38,163 nt of DNA from Streptosporangiaceae bacterium (GTDB taxonomy: Bacteria > Actinomycetota > Actinomycetes > Streptosporangiales > Streptosporangiaceae), in assembly GCA_030041275.1 (NCBI GenBank), contig JASHOE010000027.1, positions 1 through 38,163 of the forward strand, in the 5' to 3' direction. The notes below the pieces were generated by a model. It was not told the origin of the DNA and made no database searches. It saw only the letters and a list, made by a program, of their open reading frames with translations. The position numbers were made by a program, and so were the translations under genes. Every line of letters begins with the position of its first letter. Positions within the stretch are counted from its first letter, which is position 1. Positions 6,427-13,019 of the stretch are shown here, piece after piece.

Positions 6427-9012
6427 ATGGGACTGCGGCACAGATCAATCCGCCTCCGCGTCGGCATCCTCATCGCGGTCCCGGTGCTCTGCCTGGTGCT
6501 GCTGTACGCCTTCACCGCCAGCATTACGCTCGGGAACGCGCTCACTCAGACGCGAGCAAGGTCGCTCCGGGGCGAGTTCGTCAATCAGCTCACCGCATTC
6601 CAGCAGCAGGCCGCGCTCGAGTGCAGCTACGCGCTACTCAGCCTGGCCGCGCCGACCAACCCGCAGATCGCTGGCCAGCTCGGCATTCAGGAGGCCGCGA
6701 CCAGTAAGGCGCTGTCGCGGCTGGAGAACGACTTCCGCTCCGCCGGGGTAACGGCGAACGCCACTCCCAACGAGCTCACAGCCATCCACGCGATGGTCGG
6801 AGAGGCCGCCACGCTGAACCTGACCCGCAGTGCGGTTGCCGACAACGCGATCACGAAGCAGACAGCTCTCGCCAACTACAACTCGATTATCGAGTCAGGC
6901 AATTACGTGCTTGCGACGGTCATCGGGACACAGGTGAGCGCCTCGCTCGCAACTCAGGATCTGTCCCTGCTCAACCTTGACCGGGCCGCCCAGGCTGCCG
7001 CCGCGGAGAACGACCTGTTGAGCGCGGACCTGCTGCAGGGCAGATTCCCCGACGTCGATCGCATGACGGTCACCTCGTTCGCCAGCACGCGCCAGCAACT
7101 GATCAACGACTGGCTGCCTATCCTCGAGAGCCAGTACCGCGTCGGCTTCACTAAGTACGTCACCGCCCCTGTCAGTAACGCCATGCTGACCGCGGAGTCG
7201 GCCATCACGGACACCCCGTGGCGGTTCGGCGCGCCGCCGACCAGAGTGGTGCAGGTTCGCACGACCTTCGTCGACTATCTGGTCGCTATGCAGAAGGCGC
7301 TCACGATGGCGGGGGCTCGGCTCCAGCAGACGCTCAACCAGCAGGCAAGCACCGCCCAGGAGCAGCTGGCGCTGGCAGCCGGCCTTGGGCTGCTGGCCCT
7401 CATCGCCTCGATCGGCCTGTCCGTCGTGCTCGGCCGGGGACTGGTGCGCCAGCTCCGCGAGCTCCGGGAGTCGGCGCTCAGCCTCGCGCACGAAAAGCTG
7501 CCCGACGCCATCAGCCAGCTGCGCGCGGGACAGACCGTCGACGTCGATAACTTCAAGTCGGCTGACGCTCCGACGAAAAACGAGATCGAGCAGGTGCGAG
7601 CCGCGTTCAACGTCGTGCAGCACGCCGCCGTACAGTCCGCCGTCGACGAGGCGCGGCTGCGGCGCGGCATCAGCGATGTGTTCAGGAACCTGGCTGGCCG
7701 CAGCCAGTCGCTCCTGCACCGGCAGCTGACGCTCCTGGACGGCATGGAGCGACGTGCCAGCGAGCCCGAGCAGCTCGAAGACCTGTTCCGCATCGACCAC
7801 CTCACGACCCGCATGCGGCGCCATGCCGAGGGTCTCATCATCCTGTCCGGCGATACTCCTGCCCGTGGCTGGCGCCAGCCTGTCCCGCTGGTCGATGTGC
7901 TGCGCGCAGCGGTGGCTGAAGTTGAGGACTACACGCGCATCCGCGTGCTCTGCCGGACCGGCGCGTCCGTCGCAGGACACGCTGTCGCCGACGTGATCCA
8001 CCTGCTGGCGGAGCTAGCCGAGAACGCGACGGTGTTCTCGCCACCCAACACCCCGGTGCGGATGCAGGGTGACAGCGTGGGCCGTGGCTTCGCGATCGAG
8101 GTCGAGGATCGTGGCCTGGGTATCTCCGCAGCGAGGCTCGAGGAGATCAACGCCAATCTGGCCAACCCGCCACAGTTCGATCTCTCCGGCAGTGACCGAC
8201 TGGGGCTGTTCATCGCCGGACAGCTCGCCCAGCGGCACGACATCAAGGTCACTCTGCGACCGTCCGTGTACGGCGGCACCACGGCCATTGTGCTGATCCC
8301 GGTCGCCCTGGTCGTTGACGACAAGGCCATTGGTCACGCACCGCCGCTTTCGATCGGCCCGGACGATGGGCAGCGGTATGAGCGGATCGGCGGCAGACAC
8401 GCGCTCACGGCCATTCCGGCAGGCAATGGGCACGCCGCGAGTGCGGGCGCGGGCAATGGCTACCAGCGGCCGCCGGCGGCTCCGACGCGCAGCGCGGCCG
8501 GCTCTGGGTTCAGCTTTGGCCGTCTCAGTCCCGAGGACGCCACAGGCCCCGACGACCGGGACTCCAGGCCAGCCCCGCCGCTGCGGCTCGCCGCTACGGT
8601 CGACGACAGCGACAGCGACAGCGACGGCGAAGGCGCGGACAATGGGCCAGCGACGGCAGAGACCGGCGAGCTCGGCCTGCCGGTTCGGGTTCGCCAGGCG
8701 AATCTCGCTCCTCAGCTTCGGGACGCGCCGTCCGAGGACCCCGGCTTTGTCAGCGGTGGCTTCAGCCTGCCGGGCCGCCGACCGCCGATGGCGGACCCTG
8801 TCCCGCAGCGGCCCGAGGAGACCGTCGGCTCGGACTCGGGCCTCGCGCCGACTTCACCAGAGGCAGCGCGGGACATGGTCAGCGCCCTCCAGCGCGGATG
8901 GCAGCTCGGCCGCGCCCAGGTTCGGCTTGAGTCCACCGAGGCGGCTACCGAGGCGCCGCGACCCTCGGAGCCCGATGAGACGGACGAGGCCATGAGCGGC
9001 GAGGACGACTAG
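6427..9012 (+). CDS. cvnA: Conservon sensor histidine-kinase-like protein CvnA
   Basis: The 861-residue protein starts with basic residues and a membrane helix (12-34), an extracytoplasmic alpha-helical sensor region (about 35-315, nitrate/nitrite-sensor-like), a second helix (316-336) and a HAMP-like linker (337-390). The dimerisation segment contains SQSLLHRQLTLLDGMER (426-442) and LFRIDHLTTRMRRHAE (453-468). The ATPase domain has N-box ELAENA (Asn533), G1 EDRGLGIS (560-567) and DRLGLFIAGQLA. About 230 disordered, acid-rich residues follow. This is the first gene of an actinobacterial conservon, in which the kinase works with roadblock, DUF742 and GTPase partners rather than a normal response regulator. 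Start 6427 has GGGG eight bases upstream; in-frame ATGs at 6391 and 6376 are alternatives. Confidence 0.9.
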   Translation: MGLRHRSIRLRVGILIAVPVLCLVLLYAFTASITLGNALTQTRARSLRGEFVNQLTAFQQQAALECSYALLSLAAPTNPQIAGQLGIQEAATSKALSRLENDFRSAGVTANATPNELTAIHAMVGEAATLNLTRSAVADNAITKQTALANYNSIIESGNYVLATVIGTQVSASLATQDLSLLNLDRAAQAAAAENDLLSADLLQGRFPDVDRMTVTSFASTRQQLINDWLPILESQYRVGFTKYVTAPVSNAMLTAESAITDTPWRFGAPPTRVVQVRTTFVDYLVAMQKALTMAGARLQQTLNQQASTAQEQLALAAGLGLLALIASIGLSVVLGRGLVRQLRELRESALSLAHEKLPDAISQLRAGQTVDVDNFKSADAPTKNEIEQVRAAFNVVQHAAVQSAVDEARLRRGISDVFRNLAGRSQSLLHRQLTLLDGMERRASEPEQLEDLFRIDHLTTRMRRHAEGLIILSGDTPARGWRQPVPLVDVLRAAVAEVEDYTRIRVLCRTGASVAGHAVADVIHLLAELAENATVFSPPNTPVRMQGDSVGRGFAIEVEDRGLGISAARLEEINANLANPPQFDLSGSDRLGLFIAGQLAQRHDIKVTLRPSVYGGTTAIVLIPVALVVDDKAIGHAPPLSIGPDDGQRYERIGGRHALTAIPAGNGHAASAGAGNGYQRPPAAPTRSAAGSGFSFGRLSPEDATGPDDRDSRPAPPLRLAATVDDSDSDSDGEGADNGPATAETGELGLPVRVRQANLAPQLRDAPSEDPGFVSGGFSLPGRRPPMADPVPQRPEETVGSDSGLAPTSPEAARDMVSALQRGWQLGRAQVRLESTEAATEAPRPSEPDETDEAMSGEDD

Positions 9013-9039
9013 CGGGTGCGATTGACAGGGGAGGACGAC

Positions 9040-9453
9040 ATGAGCCGTACCGGGACACTGGACTGGCTGCTCGATGATCTGGTCGCGAGGGTCGCGCAGA
9101 TCGACAAGGCAGTCATCCTTTCTCGGGACGGGTTGGCCATTGGCTCGTCGGCAGGACTGAGCCGGGAGGACTCCGAACACTTGTCGGCCGTCGCCGCTGG
9201 ATTTCAGAGTCTGGCCAGGGGCGTCGGGCAGCACTTTGGCTGCGGGCTGCCTAGACAGACGATCGTCGAGATGGAATCGGCCTTCTTGTTCGTCACAGCG
9301 GCAGGTGAGGGTAGTTGCCTGGCCGTACTGGCCGCGGCTGACGCCGAGGCCGCCGGGCAGATCGCCTACGAGATGGCTGTGCTGGTCCGTCGGGTCGGCG
9401 AGCACATGGCGGTAGGTCCGCGACCGCCCGCGAACACTGCCGAGGCGGTGTGA
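9040..9453 (+). CDS. cvnB: Roadblock/LC7-domain protein CvnB
   Basis: This 137-residue protein has the roadblock/LC7 pattern: LDWLLDDLVARVAQIDKAVILSRDG at its start (a helix leading into the first strand), then LSAVAAGFQSLARG, and a strand pair containing FLFVTAAGEGSCLAVLA. In conservons these subunits bind the partner GTPase, by analogy with MglB acting on MglA. The ATG at 9040 is chosen because GGGGAGG lies six bases upstream; a GTG at 9016 in the same frame lacks a ribosome site. It follows the kinase gene by 27 nt and precedes the DUF742 gene by 6 nt, so it is cotranscribed with them. Confidence 0.93.
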   Translation: MSRTGTLDWLLDDLVARVAQIDKAVILSRDGLAIGSSAGLSREDSEHLSAVAAGFQSLARGVGQHFGCGLPRQTIVEMESAFLFVTAAGEGSCLAVLAAADAEAAGQIAYEMAVLVRRVGEHMAVGPRPPANTAEAV

Positions 9454-9459
9454 CCAGCA

Positions 9460-9822
9460 GTGCGCGGCGATCAGTGGCTCGACCGGAGCGCAGGCCCGGT
9501 CGTCCGCCCGTACGCGCTGACCGGTGGCCGCACCCGGCCAACCGGCGAGATCATCGACATGCTTGCCCTCGTCACGTCGACCAACGCGACAGTGGACGAG
9601 CTGCTGCTCGAACCTGAGTACATCGCTGTGATACGTGAGTGCCGACAGCCCAAGCCTGTGGCCGATCTGGCGTCTGACCTGGACTTGCCCCTCGGCGTCA
9701 TCCGGATCCTGCTCTCAGACATGCGCGAACACGGGCTGGTTGTCATCCGTCCGCCAGCACGGAACAGAATGACCGACCCGCAACTGCTCAAGGATGTCGC
9801 TGATGCCCTCCGCAAGCTCTGA
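9460..9822 (+). CDS. cvnC: DUF742 protein CvnC
   Basis: The 120-residue product carries the DUF742 hallmark VRPYALTGGRTRP (15-27), followed by a winged-helix-like region with PKPVADLASDLDLPLGVIRILLSDM and HGLVVIRPP. In conservons this subunit sits between roadblock and GTPase genes and is thought to have a DNA-binding-like or adaptor role in the membrane-linked signalling complex. The start is a GTG six bases after the cvnB stop, with GAGGCGG in the end of cvnB as a probable ribosome site. Its 3' end overlaps the start of the GTPase gene by about 20 nt, indicating coupled translation. Confidence 0.92.
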   Translation: MRGDQWLDRSAGPVVRPYALTGGRTRPTGEIIDMLALVTSTNATVDELLLEPEYIAVIRECRQPKPVADLASDLDLPLGVIRILLSDMREHGLVVIRPPARNRMTDPQLLKDVADALRKL

Positions 9823-10408
9823 CTACGACCCGCTGGCCGAAGGCCCGGTGTCGATCAAGATCCTCATAGCCGGGGGCTTTGGCGCGGGCAAGACCACGCT
9901 CGTGTCGGCGGTCAGCGAGATCAAGCCGCTCCGCACCGAGGAGACGCTGAGCGAACCGAGCGTCCTGGTCGACACGCTCGATGGTGTCGAGGACAAGACC
10001 ACGACCACGGTCGCGATGGATTTCGGCCGCATCACGGTCCGCGATGACCTGGTTGTCTACCTGTTTGGGACGCCGGGTCAGCACCGCTTCTGGTTCATGT
10101 GGGACGAGCTGGCGCTGGGCGCGCTGGGTGCCGTGGTCATGGCCGACACCCGCCGGCTGGCCGATAGCTTCCCGTCGGTGGACTACTTCGAGCGCCGCGG
10201 GCTGCCGTTCGTCGTGGCGGTGAACTGCTTTGACGGCGCGAAGCGCTATCAGCCCGACACCGTCAGGGGTGCGCTTGACCTCAACGCTGGCGTGCCGGTC
10301 GTGCTGTGTGACGCCAGGCAGCGCACGTCCTCACGCGACGTGCTCGTGACGCTCGTGGAGTACGCCATCAGGCTTATCAGCGACAGCCAGGTCATGACGC
10401 CGGGCTAG
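9803..10408 (+). CDS. cvnD: Conservon small GTPase CvnD
   Basis: The 201-residue protein has a P-loop GGFGAGKTT (24-32), a switch region with TTTT (66-69), the DxxG-equivalent LFGTPGQHRF (87-96) and an NxxD-like guanine-recognition NCFD (141-144). These are standard for the conservon ATP/GTP-binding subunit, whose nucleotide state is controlled by the roadblock partner. The start is ambiguous: ATG 9803 has AAGGA eight bases upstream, while ATG 9794 is three codons earlier without a ribosome site. It overlaps cvnC at its 5' end. At its 3' end it overlaps the convergent phosphatase gene by 17 nt. No P450 gene (cvnE) follows, so this is the four-gene form. Confidence 0.93.
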   Translation: MPSASSDYDPLAEGPVSIKILIAGGFGAGKTTLVSAVSEIKPLRTEETLSEPSVLVDTLDGVEDKTTTTVAMDFGRITVRDDLVVYLFGTPGQHRFWFMWDELALGALGAVVMADTRRLADSFPSVDYFERRGLPFVVAVNCFDGAKRYQPDTVRGALDLNAGVPVVLCDARQRTSSRDVLVTLVEYAIRLISDSQVMTPG

Positions 10409-11519
10409 CACCGGGGCTAGCGCGCCAGATGATCGCGAGCGCGCAGTCATCGGAGTTCGGTCCCGCGCCCTGCATGGTCTGCACGAGCCGGGCGGCGCCT
10501 GCGTCGAAGCCCGAGGTGATCAGCTGATCCGCGGCACCAAGCAGCCTGTCGATGCCCGCGTCTATGTCCCGGCCAGGGCCTTCAACCAGCCCGTCTGTGT
10601 ACAGCATGAGGGCGTCGCCGAATCGCAGGCTGCCACGCTCAGGCCGACAGCGCAGCTCGGACACCACACCCAGCACAATCCCCCGCGCGCGGGTAAGCCG
10701 CCATCGGCCGCTGCCACTCTCGAACTGGGCCGCTGGCGGATGCCCGGCCGACGAGATGAGGTAGTCGCCCGTGACGAGGTCGAGCGTCAGGTGCACGGCG
10801 GTGACGAAGCCTTCCGGCGGTCCGCCACGCTGCAGGTACGCGTTGCAGGCCGGCAGGTACTCCGAATGCGGCACCGAGCCGAGCAGCCCGCCGAACGCGC
10901 CCGAGAGCAGCAAGGCTCTCGTTCCCGCGTCAATGCCCTTGCCGGACACATCTACCAGCGCGAGGTCGAGGACCTTCCCGTCGCAGACTGAAACGAGGAA
11001 GTCGCCGCCGAACGAGGACCCGCCGGCCGCGCGCAGCACTGAGATGGCACGCCAGCCATCCGGCAACTCAGGCATCCGGCCCTGGGCGCGAATTCTGTCC
11101 CGCAGCTCGACCAGCATTCGGTCGCCGCGCAGACCCTGGATTCCGAGCTTGGCCCTAGCCCGCGCGAGCACATCGGCGAACAAGGCGGTCACGACGATGG
11201 CCGCCAGGATACCGAGCCCGGCCCGCTTGCCGTTCATCCAGTCGATGGCGAGCATCACCGCGACAAAACCAAACAAGATGCGCAGCGCGCGCGGCCAGAG
11301 AAGTAGCCCGCCCGCCAGCACCGGGAGGATCAGCACACCAGGGGAAAGCCAGTCCGCGGACGTCTTGAGCGCTCCCACGCCGATGCCGACCGTCAGCAAA
11401 GCCAGGCCTAGGGCCATACGCCGGTTCCTGGTGATGAACTGGCGGCGAATCCTCGCGCGCTGGCGCACCGCAGCCGTCGAGACCGCGGACCAGGATTGGC
11501 GGCCGACCTTCGCAACCAT
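10392..11519 (-). CDS. Membrane-anchored SpoIIE-type PP2C serine phosphatase
   Basis: The 375-residue protein has about three to four hydrophobic segments between residues 35 and 118, then a short helix and a SpoIIE-family PP2C domain (about 135-367). Expected metal-binding acids are in place: GGDF (Asp173), DVSGKG (Asp190), YTDGLVEG (Asp309) and NSDDCAL (358 region). Such phosphatases dephosphorylate anti-sigma-factor antagonists in partner switching. It converges on the conservon and its last 17 bases overlap cvnD, so the two units may influence each other through antisense RNA. The ATG at 11519 has a weak ribosome site; an internal Met35 is an alternative start that keeps the first helix. 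The membrane anchor rather than PAS/GAF sensor domains suggests direct membrane control. Confidence 0.9.
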   Translation of the reverse strand: MVAKVGRQSWSAVSTAAVRQRARIRRQFITRNRRMALGLALLTVGIGVGALKTSADWLSPGVLILPVLAGGLLLWPRALRILFGFVAVMLAIDWMNGKRAGLGILAAIVVTALFADVLARARAKLGIQGLRGDRMLVELRDRIRAQGRMPELPDGWRAISVLRAAGGSSFGGDFLVSVCDGKVLDLALVDVSGKGIDAGTRALLLSGAFGGLLGSVPHSEYLPACNAYLQRGGPPEGFVTAVHLTLDLVTGDYLISSAGHPPAAQFESGSGRWRLTRARGIVLGVVSELRCRPERGSLRFGDALMLYTDGLVEGPGRDIDAGIDRLLGAADQLITSGFDAGAARLVQTMQGAGPNSDDCALAIIWRASPGASPAS

Positions 11520-11587
11520 CTTGCCGGCACTGTACCGGTCCCGGCCCCTACGCGGGAAACGCCCTGGCCTGAGCCCCCCAGTGCGGG

Positions 11588-11593
11588 TAGCCT
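11588..11593 (+). promoter_or_regulatory. -10 box TAGCCT, leaderless type
   Basis: TAGCCT ends seven bases before the ATG at 11601, so transcription would start at or next to the start codon. No clear -35 element. Confidence 0.45.
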
Positions 11594-11600
11594 CGCGGCA

Positions 11601-11864
11601 ATGCCAGGAATGAAGATTTCACTGGACGCGGCCATGCGGGCCAGGGACGTGTCGCAGCCCACGGCCGCAGACGAGGCGGCCGCCGCAATCGTCGCCGAGG
11701 CCGCAGGACCCAGTCAGTCCGCTCGGGACCGCGTGCAGAGTGCCGCCGAGCCCGGACCGGCTCGCCGGCTGCGGCCAGCCAGGGGCCGCGGCCGCCCGGT
11801 CCCTGCACCGCGTCCGGGCCCAGGCCGTCAGGGCTCGGCGGGAAGCTCCCCCGAGTCCTCGTAG
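11601..11864 (+). CDS. Possible leaderless small basic, Pro/Arg/Ala-rich protein
   Basis: This 87-residue frame begins MPGMKISLDAAMRARDV, then an acidic-Ala stretch and a Pro/Arg/Gly-rich tail with no structured domain visible. The support is the -10 box TAGCCT seven bases upstream, the ordered N-terminal segment, and the lack of any other gene in the 308-base gap between the phosphatase start and rpiB. Against it, the tail is low-complexity and its last 37 bases overlap rpiB tail to tail. An in-frame ATG at 11610 is an alternative start. I have an unverified impression that short proteins beginning with a similar SLDAAMRARDVS segment occur in other actinobacteria. No function can be proposed. 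Confidence 0.45.
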   Translation: MPGMKISLDAAMRARDVSQPTAADEAAAAIVAEAAGPSQSARDRVQSAAEPGPARRLRPARGRGRPVPAPRPGPGRQGSAGSSPESS

Positions 11865-12295
11865 GCGGCGATCATCTCGAGTCGGCGCACGTGCCGCGGT
11901 TCGCCGGAAAATGCCGTCTCGACGAACACCTTGGCGAAGCTCAGCGCGTCGTCGATCGAGTACTCCCTGGCGCCAAGGCTGAGGACGTTGGCGTTGTTAT
12001 GCAGCCGCGCGAGCCGCGCCGTCTCGGGGCTCCAGACCAGCGCAGCACGCACCCCGCGCACTTTGTTCGACGCCATCTGCTCGCCATTGCCTGAACCGCC
12101 GATCACGATGCCCAGGCTGTCGGGGTCGGCGACAGCGGCCGTGGCCGCACGCATGACGTAGACCGGATAGTCGTCGTCTGGCTTGTAGCTGGCCGGCCCG
12201 CAGTCAACCGGCTCGTGACCGGCGTCTGTCAGCCACTGCACCAGCCGACCCTTGAGCTCGAACCCGGCGTGATCAGATCCCAGGTATACGCGCAC
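11828..12295 (-). CDS. rpiB: Ribose-5-phosphate isomerase B
   Basis: The 155-residue protein matches RpiB along its length: GSDHAGFELK (6-15) with the Asp/His pair of the phosphate and ring-opening site, GGSGNGEQMASNKV (66-79), and LHNNANVLSLGAR (98-110). It interconverts ribose-5-phosphate and ribulose-5-phosphate in the pentose phosphate pathway. The E. coli-type catalytic Cys is replaced and Glu72 sits in GNGE, as in the actinobacterial form that uses a Glu base. The start is GTG at 12295; a CAGACT box six bases upstream may allow leaderless transcription. It lies 42 nt downstream of the DsbA-family gene, the same neighbour pair as Rv2466c-Rv2465c in Mycobacterium tuberculosis. Confidence 0.95.
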   Translation of the reverse strand: MRVYLGSDHAGFELKGRLVQWLTDAGHEPVDCGPASYKPDDDYPVYVMRAATAAVADPDSLGIVIGGSGNGEQMASNKVRGVRAALVWSPETARLARLHNNANVLSLGAREYSIDDALSFAKVFVETAFSGEPRHVRRLEMIAAYEDSGELPAEP

Positions 12296-12337
12296 AGCGC
12301 AAGTCTGGCACGCGCGCCGCCGGCCCGAGTCAGCGAC

Positions 12338-12952
12338 TCAGTCGAAGATCGGATCCCTCGTCCTAGAGCGCTTCAACTCAAAGAATCCGTCAGTCCCGGC
12401 GACCGCCAGCACCCCGTCCCAGAGCCTGGCCGCTGCCTGACCACGCGGGATGGGCGAGACCACCGGGCCGAAGAAGGATGTGCCGTTGACCGAGATAACG
12501 GGCGTTCCCACTTCGTATCCGACCCGGTCCATGCCGTCGTGGTGCGACACGCGGACCGCCTCATCGTAGGACCGGTCGTCCATGGCATCCGCGAGCTCGG
12601 CGGGCAGGCCCGCCTCAGCGAGCGCGGCCTCGATGGTCGCGCGGCTGCGGTCAGCCTTGTCATGATGGAACCGGGTACCGAGCGCCGTATACAGCGGCAG
12701 CAGCACGTCCGGGCCGAACTTCTGCTCGGCCGCGATGCAAACCCGGACCGGTCCCCACGCCTGGGCGACAGACTCCCTGTACTTCTCGGGTACATCCTTG
12801 CCCTCATTCAGCACCGCCAGGCTCATGACGTGCCAGCGAGCCTGTATCGGCCGCACCTTCTCGACCTCGAGCACCCACCGGCTAGCTATCCACGCCCACG
12901 GACATAGCGGGTCAAACCAGAAGTCGAGCTGGTCATGGTCCTGCTCCGGCAT
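12338..12952 (-). CDS. DsbA-family protein related to mycothiol-dependent nitroreductase Rv2466c
   Basis: The 204-residue product resembles mycobacterial Rv2466c throughout: FWFDPLCPWAWIASRWVLEV near the N-terminus, HVMSLAVLNE, AWGPVRVCIAAEQ, SHHDGMD, the cis-Pro segment VGTPVISV, FFGPVVSPIPRG and the C-terminal FFELKRSRTRDP. That family has a thioredoxin fold with a helical insert and reduces nitroaromatic compounds or mediates mycothiol redox chemistry. The notable change is the active site: Rv2466c has CPWC, while here it is CPWA (17-20). Only the nucleophilic Cys17 remains, giving a monothiol site. The start at 12952 follows GAGGAGA. It sits between malQ and rpiB on the same strand. Other names possible: FrnE-like or DSBA oxidoreductase. 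Confidence 0.92.
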   Translation of the reverse strand: MPEQDHDQLDFWFDPLCPWAWIASRWVLEVEKVRPIQARWHVMSLAVLNEGKDVPEKYRESVAQAWGPVRVCIAAEQKFGPDVLLPLYTALGTRFHHDKADRSRATIEAALAEAGLPAELADAMDDRSYDEAVRVSHHDGMDRVGYEVGTPVISVNGTSFFGPVVSPIPRGQAAARLWDGVLAVAGTDGFFELKRSRTRDPIFD

Positions 12953-13019
12953 GCGTGTTCTCCTCGTTCGGGCTGTACTGGCGCAAACCGGTAAACCCGC
13001 GCAGGAATTCCGCCGCCGG

